A DNA stretch of 64,000 nucleotides from JASLEW01 sp035544875 (GTDB taxonomy: Bacteria > Acidobacteriota > Thermoanaerobaculia > Multivoradales > UBA5704). The stretch lies in NCBI GenBank assembly GCA_035544875.1, contig DASZZP010000011.1, positions 59,908 to 123,907 of the forward strand, given 5' to 3'. The notes below the pieces were generated by a model. The model was not told the DNA's origin and did not search any database. It saw only the letters and a list, made by a program, of their open reading frames with translations. Every line of letters starts with the position of its first letter. Position 1 is the stretch's first letter. Positions 9,901-17,045 of this stretch are shown in pieces. A program made the translations under genes and the position numbers.

Positions 9901-10079
9901 GGAGCCGCCGCCGCGAGCGCGGCCGCCGCCGAGGGGGCGACCAGGTGGCAAGCGAACGCGACCAGCGAGATCGCGAGCGTCGCGTCGGCGCGGCGGCGTC
10001 TTGCCAGGCCGCAGCGCGGAGCAGGCGCCCGCGGGCTTCGGTTGGTGGTGGTGATGGTGGTGTCGGTCGGCGGCCGCAT
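6948..10079 (-). CDS. Two-component-type propeller sensor with diguanylate cyclase (GGDEF) output
   Basis: This protein of about 1043 residues joins an extracytoplasmic sensor to c-di-GMP synthesis. After an N-terminal membrane segment come many repeats of the Reg_prop type (pattern WVGTxxGLxR), forming two predicted beta-propellers over about residues 70-680. A Y_Y_Y domain follows (about 690-775), then a transmembrane helix, a short coiled coil and a GGDEF domain. The active site reads GGEEF (about 933-937). The RxxD product-inhibition site (RAAD) lies just upstream, so feedback by c-di-GMP is expected. The start at 10079 has AGAGGGGA upstream; an ATG 14 codons earlier is possible. The protein resembles hybrid two-component systems whose histidine kinase has been replaced by GGDEF. 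The ligand is unknown. Confidence 0.92.
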   Translation of the reverse strand: MRPPTDTTITTTNRSPRAPAPRCGLARRRRADATLAISLVAFACHLVAPSAAAALAAAAPRVVAPASAAANGGGSLRDSLDARYFHRSWRRGNGLPGNSVYAITQSADGYIWVGTENGLARFDGQRFVVYGDRPRDGFRSRFVAALLAADDGTLWIGTERGLLRMRSGVIAADGAPGEPAAEAAISTLAQDLNGDLWIGTRSGLLRRSAQSGRVVRVGLSGTRITQLLAGMPGEVWIGTEDQGPWRLQAGRLGPAAGDPGLRQENVTGLVHDDRGSVLVFTPSFGRRFEHGRLSPAIDADPGSPLSIKTVEAAGSGGGELWLSTTDGLIQVTEGRRLAALPDHPLAKAVVARIFIAADRSVWFGSAGDGLHQLIEKSCLAYSRREGLPNERTMSILIDPDGSAWVGTLSGLGRMERGIDGRFAVRSELLGMPVYTLLRDRRGTLWAGTGRGVARRLGGRWEFLSRWGGAATLTVVSLYEDRLQNVWIGTEGGLGVTSTEPPRVNAVNGLEGQQITGLAEAEDGALWIGTRGAGLLRLRKGRLERLRSPEELPIVTMIRRGGGGDEMWVGTFGLGLVHYRAGRWTVLDESLGLADNTVRQLLPDQGGLWICSGAGISRLHYQRIAEVEAGGATGLLPLNYGPEDGVADGVCHGFSNAGVARGADGHVWFTTNHGLVEIRPERLAPPSFTRGPRLDAVTADGREILLSRSSRFSLPARMRRLDLRFSAPSFIAQRRIALRYRLVGFDREWIVDGGERLARYTSLPPGRYRFEVALREGRDGWSPPQRLADLEVEPPFYQRPAFVALAALALLAAGVLIHRLAQHRLRQRATALERLVHQRTEELSEANRQLAAMASTDALTGLANRRQLQEALEREIRRSARSESELAVILFDVDHFKGYNDTLGHVNGDECLRQVGLALRGAATRAADVVARYGGEEFAVLLPGTSAQAAWRIAEAMRQSILKLAIPHPGSPVAGCVTLSAGVAGVVPGAGLTPDQLIEEADQALYRAKKSGRNRIVLAKPAVAAEAAGRKRATVAAKLLQPAA

Positions 10080-10187
10080 CGCGATGTCCCCTCTGATCGC
10101 GAGCATGACCGCCGCGGTCAAACCTCGATATCGGCGCGCCGCCCGAGCTGGTATCGGCAGATCGCCGGATCGCTGTCAGTGTTGTTC

Positions 10188-10619
10188 CTACAGACGCTTC
10201 GTGCGCCCGCCACGCTTTCTGCCGCTCCTCGGCCTGGCCTGCTCCGCGTTCGGCTCGGGCGGCTCGATCTGCTCCGGGGGGGCCTGCGCGGCCGCGGCGC
10301 TCAGCGTGTCGAGGGCCGTCTGGCGCAGCGAGTCGCGGAGCCGCTTGATCTCCGAGGTCTGGCTGGCAATGCGCGCGAAGAGCTCGCGCTGCGCCTGGAT
10401 CCCGGCGCCGATGAGGAATGCCGCCGCTTCCGAACGGCTGCCGAACAGCCCCGCCTCCACCAGCTCGTCGAGACGCTGTGCGCCCTCCTCCCCCACCCGC
10501 ACCATCACCACGTGCTCGCGCGGCCCCTTGCCGCCGAGGAACGGCGCCAGGAGCTGCTGCAGGTCCGGCAGGGCCGAGAGCGGCAGAGCGGTAACATAGG
10601 CGCGGGGCTTGCGGGCCAT
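10188..10619 (-). CDS. Ribbon-helix-helix-like small protein
   Basis: This 143-residue protein has a central stretch (about 38-75) with the pattern VMVRVGEEGAQRLDELVEAG, then a serine-arginine-rich helix, resembling CopG/Arc ribbon-helix-helix DNA-binding proteins. A predicted coiled helix (80-110) follows, and the tail is basic and rich in Arg and Lys. No partner toxin is adjacent. It lies 108 bp upstream of the diguanylate cyclase gene on the same strand, so co-transcription is possible. A DNA-binding or nucleoid-related role is inference from the fold-like pattern only. Confidence 0.6.
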   Translation of the reverse strand: MARKPRAYVTALPLSALPDLQQLLAPFLGGKGPREHVVMVRVGEEGAQRLDELVEAGLFGSRSEAAAFLIGAGIQAQRELFARIASQTSEIKRLRDSLRQTALDTLSAAAAQAPPEQIEPPEPNAEQARPRSGRKRGGRTKRL

Positions 10620-10733
10620 TAACGTGTAATCCTACGGCTCGAGACGATCGGCGGTCAAAGGCCATGCCTGCCGCGAGCTGCCGTTGAAGCACACGTCCGA
10701 AGCGAAACCCAGGGGCACCCGCGCCCGTCTGGG

Positions 10734-10767
10734 AAAAAACGCGGCGGGGCGGCTGCTTCCGCCCCGC
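10734..10767 (-). terminator. Rho-independent terminator
   Basis: A perfect 9-bp stem (GCGGGGCGG / CCGCCCCGC, 10744-10767) with a 6-nt loop is followed on the minus strand by six T (plus-strand A run 10734-10739). It lies 41 bp past the stop of the secreted duplicated-domain gene, which it should terminate. Confidence 0.85.
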
Positions 10768-10807
10768 CCGGGCTGATTGGCAGCCGTAGCTCTCAGCGGC
10801 CGTGGGC

Positions 10808-11524
10808 TTAGTGGCCGCGGATGCTTCTGATTACGACGGTCGGGGCGCCGCAGGGGGCGTTGGGGTCGTCGTCAAAGAGGACACCGTTGACCTTGACGGC
10901 GTCGCCCGCTTGGTAGTCACGCAGGTCGCCGTCCAGCGCGAAGGTCGTATAGCTGGTGCGCAGAGTCGGGCAGCTGTTGCCGGTCTGCTGGAGTCTGCCC
11001 ACGAGCGTCACCTTGCGGTGGGGACCCTGATAGAGGTAGTGGCCATTGCGGTCGTAGCGCTCGTGGTTGTCGCGCTCGCGGTGGCCGTACTGCTCGCGCT
11101 GATCGCGGGGGTGCTCCCGATCGTAGGCGATGGGCTCGCCGATCCGGCCGCTGCGCTCTGCGTAGCGCACGAACGGTTCGCCGTTCAGGTGGTCGAAGTA
11201 TACGGACTGGTGGCTGTCGTCAGCCCACAGCGTCTGCACGAGGCCGACGTTGAACCCCACCGCGCCGCAGCCCGGGTCACCGACGAAGGTGCCTTCGAGG
11301 CGGACGTGATCGCCGTTCAGCAGACCGTTGATGCCGCCGACCAGTGTCATCGTCGCGCCGTCGTGTTGCCGCAGCATCAAGCAGTTGCCGTTCGCGCTCA
11401 GGTAGCCGTCGACGTGGGCGATGGCGGCGTATGCGTCACCCGGGAAGGCAAGGACCGCCATGAGCAACAGCGCCGGCGCCAGTATCCCGATGAGTGATGG
11501 TCTTCGTTTCATACCGAGTCTCAT
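10808..11524 (-). CDS. Secreted protein with duplicated OB-like domain (DUF5818-like)
   Basis: This 238-residue protein has a strong Shine-Dalgarno (AAGGAGG, 7 nt from ATG) and a signal peptide ending near residue 34. Two copies of a small beta-rich domain (about 36-95 and 168-234) share the order: G-x-L, a Cys-containing hairpin (GNC/GNSC), a GD-x-V-x-x-x-G strand pair, then a second Cys followed by Gly. The linker (about 125-165) is rich in Arg, His, Tyr and Asp. Each domain therefore has two cysteines that could pair. It resembles domains of unknown function seen in Acidobacteriota; no activity can be assigned. A rho-independent terminator follows the gene. Confidence 0.75.
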   Translation of the reverse strand: MRLGMKRRPSLIGILAPALLLMAVLAFPGDAYAAIAHVDGYLSANGNCLMLRQHDGATMTLVGGINGLLNGDHVRLEGTFVGDPGCGAVGFNVGLVQTLWADDSHQSVYFDHLNGEPFVRYAERSGRIGEPIAYDREHPRDQREQYGHRERDNHERYDRNGHYLYQGPHRKVTLVGRLQQTGNSCPTLRTSYTTFALDGDLRDYQAGDAVKVNGVLFDDDPNAPCGAPTVVIRSIRGH

Positions 11525-11918
11525 TTATCAACCTCCTTCTGATCGAGGTCTGCGAGGTCAGGAAAAGCTCTGTCGCTCGCCCGGCCCTCATGAACGCCGG
11601 AGTTGGTGCTCCACCCGCCCTCTCAGGCCCGTCACACCCCCCTGTACTAGAGCAAAGCCCCTGCCAGTTGGCGGAGCGGACGCTGCCCAGGGGAACGGAG
11701 GCTCTTTTCGTCCCCTCGAGGGGACAACCCCCAATTCCCGAGGGAGGCGGAACACGTTAGTACGCCTTGTTTGCGCCTTTGGGCGGCCCACGCCGGGATT
11801 TAGTGGTCGCCTTCCCACAACCGGCGATCTGGGCCGCCAGGAGGGGATGGTGGCGGCGAACCCGGCAGGGAACCCTGCGTATACTCTCGGGGTATCGCTC
11901 GAAGCGCAAAGAAATCCG
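11525..11918. other. Divergent intergenic region with 16-bp palindrome
   Basis: No gene is supported in this 394-bp stretch between the minus-strand secreted protein and the plus-strand efflux operon. It holds a perfect palindrome GTCCCCTCGAGGGGAC at 11710-11725, a possible operator or cruciform. The promoters of both flanking genes should be here, but I see no convincing sigma-70 boxes. Confidence 0.55.
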
Positions 11919-13214
11919 ATGCCGGAACGCCACGCCGCCCAGCCCTGCCTCGCCGCCGCGCTCGCCGCGGCGCTCGGGCTTGCCGGCTGCTTCGGACCGT
12001 CCGGGTCCGTGGCGGGCGGCGACGCGGGAGGGAACGGCGGGAGTGGCGGCGGCAGCGCGGCCGGCGGGAGCGCCGGCGGCACCGGCGCCGGGGCCGCCGA
12101 TCCGCCGCCGGCGGACCGCGCCCAGCGCCCGGTGCGCGTGGTCAAGGCCCAGAACGGGCGCCTGGCACGCACCGTCACGGTCGCCGGAACGCTCGCCGCC
12201 GATCAACAGGCGGAGCTTGGCATGAAGGTGACTGGGCGCCTGGAGCTGATGGCGGTCGATCTCGGCACCGCGGTGCGGCGCGGGCAGACCATCGCCCGCC
12301 TGGTGCAGACCGACCTCGAGCTGCGGGTAGCGCAGTCGCGCAGCGCTCTCGAGCAAGCGCGCGCTCTGCTCGGCCTCAACCCCGGGGGCACCGACACGGT
12401 GGCCGATCTCGAGCAGACCTCAGTCGTGCGCCAGGCTGATGCGCAGCTCCGGCAGGCGCGGCTCGCACACGAGCGCGCCCGCACGCTCTTCGCCCAGCAG
12501 CTGCTCTCCCAGTCCGATCTCGACGCCGCCGAGGCGGCCTTCCTGGTCGCCGAAGCCCGGCGCCAGGACGCCGTGCAGGAGGCGCGCAACCGCCAGGCGC
12601 TGCTGGCGCAGCGCGAGACCGAGCTGAGCATCGCCCGCCAGCAGCTCACCGACTCGACCTTGACCGCTCCCTTCGACGGGATGATCCGCGAGCGCCGCGC
12701 GGTGGCCGGCGACTACGTGGCGATCGGCCAGTCGCTGGTGCTGCTGGTGCGCGTCGATCCGCTGCGCCTCCGCCTGGCGGTGCCCGAGCGGGAGGCGCCC
12801 GGCCTCTCCATCGGCCAGAGCGTCAAGCTCGCCGTCGAAGGCGATCCGCGCCTCTATGCCGGCCGGCTGGTGCGCATGAGCCCGGCGATCAGCGAGGACA
12901 ACCGCACCCTTCTGGTCGAGGCGGAAGTGCCGAACCGCGATGGCCGGCTGCGGCCCGGATCGTTCGCGCGCGCCGAGATCATCACCCGGGCGGAGGAGAC
13001 CGCGGTGCTGGTCCCCGCTTCGGCAGTGGTCACCTTCGCCGGCATCGACAAGGTGATCGCGGTCCAGAACGGGCGCGCGCAGGAGGTCCCGGTCCGCACC
13101 GGACGGCGTTCCGGCGACCGGGTGGAGATCCTGGAGGGTCTCGCCGCCGGCACGCCGGTGGTGACCGCGCCGGGCAACCTGGTGTCGGGCGAGCCGGTCA
13201 GGGTAGTTCCCTAA
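11919..13214 (+). CDS. RND efflux periplasmic adaptor (HlyD/MFP family), lipoprotein
   Basis: This 431-residue protein links an inner-membrane RND pump to an outer-membrane channel. The N-terminus is a lipoprotein signal with lipobox LAGC (Cys24), followed by a long Gly/Ser/Ala-rich spacer (about 25-65). Then come the split lipoyl half, a long alpha-helical hairpin with repeated Gln, Ala and Arg (about 130-235), the second lipoyl half and beta-barrel domains ending near 430. The start is the ATG just before the lipoprotein signal; its ribosome site is weak. The RND pump gene starts 47 bp downstream. No TolC-like gene lies nearby, so the outer channel is encoded elsewhere. Confidence 0.92.
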   Translation: MPERHAAQPCLAAALAAALGLAGCFGPSGSVAGGDAGGNGGSGGGSAAGGSAGGTGAGAADPPPADRAQRPVRVVKAQNGRLARTVTVAGTLAADQQAELGMKVTGRLELMAVDLGTAVRRGQTIARLVQTDLELRVAQSRSALEQARALLGLNPGGTDTVADLEQTSVVRQADAQLRQARLAHERARTLFAQQLLSQSDLDAAEAAFLVAEARRQDAVQEARNRQALLAQRETELSIARQQLTDSTLTAPFDGMIRERRAVAGDYVAIGQSLVLLVRVDPLRLRLAVPEREAPGLSIGQSVKLAVEGDPRLYAGRLVRMSPAISEDNRTLLVEAEVPNRDGRLRPGSFARAEIITRAEETAVLVPASAVVTFAGIDKVIAVQNGRAQEVPVRTGRRSGDRVEILEGLAAGTPVVTAPGNLVSGEPVRVVP

Positions 13215-13261
13215 GACCAGCCAGCCACCCACGAAACGCTCGGAGCCGCCGAGGAATCTTC

Positions 13262-16200
13262 ATGCAAAAGCTCGCAGAGGTCTGCATCCGCCGGCCGGTC
13301 TTCGCGGTGATGATCATCCTGGCGCTGGTGGTGGTCGGCGCCGCCAGCTACCAGCGGCTCGGCGTCGATCGCTTCCCCTCCTTCGACCTGCCCACGGTCT
13401 CGGTGCGCACCATCCTCCCCGGCGCCTCGACCGAAGAGGTCGAGACCGAGGTCTCGCAGCGGGTCGAGGAGGCGGTCAACACCATCGAGGGGATCAGCGA
13501 GCTGCGTTCGATCTCGACCACCGGCGGCTCCTTCGTCATCATCACCTTCAACCTCGACCGCAACATCGACACCGCCGCCCAGGACGTCCGCGACCGCATC
13601 GCCGCCATCGCGCGCGATCTGCCGCGCGAGGCCAAGCCGCCGATCATCGCCAAGTTCAACAACGACTCATCGCCCGTGATGACGCTGGCGGTCACCGGCA
13701 ACCGGCCGCTGCGCGAGCTCACCGAGATCGCCGACAAGCTGGTCAAGGTGCAGCTCGAGCGCTCGCCGGGGGTGGGCGAGGTCAACCTGGTCGGCGGGCT
13801 GCAGCGGGCGGTCAAGATCTGGATCGACCCCGACCGGCTGGCGGCATACCAGATCCCGATCACCGCGGTGCGCGATGCGCTGGTGCGCCAGAACGCCGAG
13901 GAGCCGGGTGGCAACGTCACCGCCGGACCGCGCGAGCTCACCCTGCGCACCCTCGGGCGCTTCGAGGAGGCGCGGGAGTTCAACGACCTGGTGGTGCAGA
14001 CGATCGCCGGCCAGCCGGTGCGGGTGCGCGACCTTGGCCGGGCCGAGGACGGCACCAAGGAGCAGCGCTCCCTGTCGCGGCTCAACGGCGTGCCGACGGT
14101 CACCCTCGACGTGCTCCGCCAGTCGGGCGCCAACACGGTCGCGGTCATCGAGGGGCTGAAGAGCGCCCTGGCGCGGCTGGGGGCGCAGCTCCCCTCGGAC
14201 CTCAAGGTCGAGGTCATCCGCGACCAGTCGACCTATATCTACGCCGCCCTGCACGAGATCAACCTCCACCTGCTGCTCGGCAGCCTCTTCGCTTCCCTGG
14301 TCGTGCTCGCCTTCATGCGCTCCTGGCGCTCGACCTTCATCGCCGCCGTCGCCATCCCCGCCTCGGTGATCTCGACCTTCGGCATGATGAAGGCGCTCAA
14401 CTTCACTCTCAACAGCGTCACCATGCTCGCCCTGGTGCTGATGGTCGGAGTGGTGATCGACGACGCCATCGTGGTGCTCGAGAACACCTTCCGTTTCGTC
14501 GAGGAGAAGAAGATCCCCCCCTTCCGCGCCGCGCGCGAGGCGACCGCCGACATCGGCCTCGCCGTCCTCGCCACCACGCTCAGCCTGGTGGTGATCTTCG
14601 TCCCGGTCTCCTTCATGTCGAGCATCTCAGGGCGCTTTCTGTACCAGTTCGGCATCACGGCGGCGGTGGCGGTGCTGGTCTCGCTGCTGGTCTCCTTCAC
14701 TCTGACGCCGATGATGAGCGCGCGCCTGCTGCGGCTGCCGGCGGAGGCGGGCGGCGGCCACCAAACGGCCGCCTCGCGGCGCGGCTTCTACGCCTTTCTC
14801 GACCGCGGCTACGAGCGGCTGCTGCGCGCCACCATGGCGCACCGCCGCCTGGCCGCCATCCTCTGCCTGGCGGTGATGGCGGCTTCGCTGCCGCTCTACA
14901 AGCTGGTCAAGATGGAGTACATCCCGACCGACGTCGACGAGTCGGAATTCGAGGTCAGCATCACCGCTCCCGAAGGCACCAGCCTGGCCTCGATGGACGC
15001 CACCATGCGCGCCGTCGAGAGCGAGCTGCGGCAAGTGCGCGGCGTGCGCACCGTGCTCGCCACCGTCGGCAGGGGCTTCCTCGGCCAGGTCAATCAGGGC
15101 TACGCCTTCGTGCGCATGGTGCCGAGCGGGCAGCGCGTCTTCTCCTTCAGCCGCCTGCTAGGAGGCCTGCTCCACCTCGATCCGTTTTCTGCCTTCCGCG
15201 GCAACTTCAGCCAGCGCGACGCGATGGTCGAGGTGCGTCAGCGCCTCGCACCCTTCAACACCATGCGCCCCTCGGTGCGCAACGTGCAGTCGTTCAGCAT
15301 CGGCGGCGCTCCCTTCGAGATCGACTTCTCGCTGCGCGGCCCCGAGCTCGAGCCGCTCGCCGCCTACACCGAGCGGCTGCGCCAGAAGTCGCAGCAAGTG
15401 GGCGGCATCGTCGACGCCGACATCACCCTCAAGCTCACCAAGCCCGAGCTGCGGGTCAAGGTCGACCGGGCGCGCGCCGCCGACCTGGGAGTGCAGATGG
15501 ACGACCTGGCCACCGCCCTGTCGTTGATGGTGGGCGGCGACGACCAGGTGTCGCGCTTCCACGACCCGCGCACCAACGAGGACTACGACGTCGAGTTGCG
15601 CCTGGCCGAAGGGCGGCGCAACGACCCCGAGGCGATCCGCCGCCTGTACGTGTCGCGCACCGTGATCCCGGGCGTTGCTCTCCCCGGCGCGCCGCGCGGG
15701 CTGGTCGCGGTCGACAACCTGGTCAAGCTGGAGCAGCGCCCGAGCGCCTCGCGCGTCGACCGGCTCGACCGCCAGCGTGTAGCCAGCCTGCGCGCCGGCG
15801 TTGCCCCCGGCTACGCGCTCGCCGATCGCCTGGAAGCGCTGCACAAGGCGGTCGCCGAGATGAACTTGCCGGCCGCCTACACCACCGTCGTCTCCGGGCG
15901 CGGGCGCGAGCTGGCGCGGACCTACCGCGAGTTCGTGTGGGCGTTCACCCTCTCCGTCATCTTCATGTACATGATCCTCGCCTCGCAGTTCGAGAGCCTG
16001 GTGCACCCCTTGACCATCCTCCTCTCACTGCCGCTGGCGGTGCCCTTCGCGATGCTGTCGCTGTGGGCCACCGGCAATACCCTGAACCTCTACTCGGCGC
16101 TCGGCATCCTGGTGCTGTTCGGCGTGGTCAAGAAGAACGCCATCCTGCAGATCGATCACATGAACAACCTGCGCGCCGGCGGCATGGAGCGCGCCGCGGC

Positions 16201-16636
16201 TATCCTGCAGGGCAACCGCGACCGCCTGCGCCCGATCCTGATGACCACGCTCGCCCTGGTGGCGGGCATGACGCCGCTGGCGTTCGGCACCGGCCCAGGG
16301 GCCGAGGAGCGGCGCTCGATCGCGGTGGTGGTGATCGGCGGCCAGACCCTGTCGCTGCTGCTCACCCTGCTCGCCACTCCGGTCTTCTACTCGCTGTTCG
16401 ACGACCTCCGGCGCCCCCTCGCCCTCCCCGCCCGCCTGCGCCAGGCCTGGGCGCAGCGGCCGGAAGCCGGGGCGGGCGCCCGCGGCCTCTGGACGCAGGC
16501 GCGCGAGCTGTTGCGCCGCCGGCGCGCGCGTGCGCAACCGATGGGTCTCGGGCTGGCGGAGATCTCCTTCGTTCCGCCCGTCGATGAGCAGCTGCCCGCC
16601 GCCCCGCCGGTCTCTCTTCCCCGCGCCGGAGACTGA
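13262..16636 (+). CDS. RND efflux transporter, AcrB/HAE-1 family
   Basis: This 1124-residue inner-membrane proton antiporter should export hydrophobic compounds with the adaptor encoded upstream. The N-terminus (FIRRPVF-like, here CIRRPVFAVMIILAL) is TM1. TM2-6 cluster around residues 335-490, and the second TM set is around 870-1040. The proton-relay aspartates are visible in IDDAIVVLENTF (about 400-401). The two porter/docking domains follow each TM1-type helix. A C-terminal tail of about 60 residues is rich in Arg and Ala. Length is slightly above the usual 1030-1050. GAGGAA precedes the ATG. Two large hairpins lie downstream before the convergent permease gene. Substrate unknown. Confidence 0.95.
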   Translation: MQKLAEVCIRRPVFAVMIILALVVVGAASYQRLGVDRFPSFDLPTVSVRTILPGASTEEVETEVSQRVEEAVNTIEGISELRSISTTGGSFVIITFNLDRNIDTAAQDVRDRIAAIARDLPREAKPPIIAKFNNDSSPVMTLAVTGNRPLRELTEIADKLVKVQLERSPGVGEVNLVGGLQRAVKIWIDPDRLAAYQIPITAVRDALVRQNAEEPGGNVTAGPRELTLRTLGRFEEAREFNDLVVQTIAGQPVRVRDLGRAEDGTKEQRSLSRLNGVPTVTLDVLRQSGANTVAVIEGLKSALARLGAQLPSDLKVEVIRDQSTYIYAALHEINLHLLLGSLFASLVVLAFMRSWRSTFIAAVAIPASVISTFGMMKALNFTLNSVTMLALVLMVGVVIDDAIVVLENTFRFVEEKKIPPFRAAREATADIGLAVLATTLSLVVIFVPVSFMSSISGRFLYQFGITAAVAVLVSLLVSFTLTPMMSARLLRLPAEAGGGHQTAASRRGFYAFLDRGYERLLRATMAHRRLAAILCLAVMAASLPLYKLVKMEYIPTDVDESEFEVSITAPEGTSLASMDATMRAVESELRQVRGVRTVLATVGRGFLGQVNQGYAFVRMVPSGQRVFSFSRLLGGLLHLDPFSAFRGNFSQRDAMVEVRQRLAPFNTMRPSVRNVQSFSIGGAPFEIDFSLRGPELEPLAAYTERLRQKSQQVGGIVDADITLKLTKPELRVKVDRARAADLGVQMDDLATALSLMVGGDDQVSRFHDPRTNEDYDVELRLAEGRRNDPEAIRRLYVSRTVIPGVALPGAPRGLVAVDNLVKLEQRPSASRVDRLDRQRVASLRAGVAPGYALADRLEALHKAVAEMNLPAAYTTVVSGRGRELARTYREFVWAFTLSVIFMYMILASQFESLVHPLTILLSLPLAVPFAMLSLWATGNTLNLYSALGILVLFGVVKKNAILQIDHMNNLRAGGMERAAAILQGNRDRLRPILMTTLALVAGMTPLAFGTGPGAEERRSIAVVVIGGQTLSLLLTLLATPVFYSLFDDLRRPLALPARLRQAWAQRPEAGAGARGLWTQARELLRRRRARAQPMGLGLAEISFVPPVDEQLPAAPPVSLPRAGD

Positions 16637-16680
16637 CAAACGGGCGGTCAAGTCAGTCAAGTCGTCGTCGTTGGTGAGAA

Positions 16681-16748
16681 GCGCCGGAGGTCGCCGACCC
16701 CGGCCGTGTGGTGAAGCGAACACGGCCGGGGCCGGCGGCCTCCGGCGC
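16681..16748 (+). repeat. Large hairpin element, copy 1 (29-bp arms, 10-nt loop)
   Basis: The arms are 16681-16709 and 16720-16748 and pair at 27 of 29 positions; the loop is GGTGAAGCGA. The outer ends read GCGCCGGAGG and CCTCCGGCGC. The element at 16871-16938 is the same structure in reverse orientation. No T-run follows, so it is not a textbook terminator on either strand. Confidence 0.9.
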
Positions 16749-16870
16749 TGGAAAACCCGGCCTGCTTTTATGTCCTCTGAGGGTGACATGGCAACTAATG
16801 AACGAACCCCTGCCGGCTCGAGCGTTCCAGGAGTGCATGGCAGGCCGCCGCGTCCCGCCGCCGGTCCGGA

Positions 16871-16938
16871 GCGCCGGAGGCCGCCGGACCCGGCTGTGTT
16901 CGCTTCACCACACAGCCGGGTCCGGCGACCTTCGGCGC
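16871..16938 (-). repeat. Large hairpin element, copy 2, inverted orientation
   Basis: The arms are 16871-16899 and 16910-16938 and pair at 27 of 29 positions. The loop TCGCTTCACC is the exact reverse complement of the loop of copy 1. When aligned in the same orientation, two arm positions differ between copies in a compensated way (C:G against A:T, and C:G against T:A), so pairing is kept. Confidence 0.9.
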
Positions 16939-17004
16939 CATTCACGGGCGACCTGTTCGCTTGCCTGAAGCGATGGGTACCACGGCGCAGCCCTGCAGGT
17001 CTTC

Positions 17005-17028
17005 GGTAGTACTCAGGCCGCTCCGGGC
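17005..17028 (+). repeat. 24-bp direct repeat, left copy
   Basis: It contains CTCAGGCCGCTCCGGGC preceded by GGTAGTA. A copy with two differences is at 20564-20587. The pair brackets the four-gene decarboxylase/permease operon (17046-20506). Confidence 0.7.
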
Positions 17029-17045
17029 CAACAGAGACTTGCGAC

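Larger units (their letters stand above)
16637..17045. other. Convergent intergenic region with paired hairpins
   Basis: This 409-bp gap separates the stops of the RND pump gene (+) and the amino-acid permease gene (-). It contains two large inverted-repeat hairpins in opposite orientation, listed separately, and the left copy of a 24-bp direct repeat. Short reading frames through the hairpins exist but only because the palindromes translate on both strands. No gene is supported. Confidence 0.7.

Noticed and set aside
6765..10622. A 1285-residue open frame on the plus strand
   Set aside because: It is fully antisense to the serine hydrolase and diguanylate cyclase genes, has no domain pattern and reflects the GC-rich codon bias (few stops on the opposite strand).
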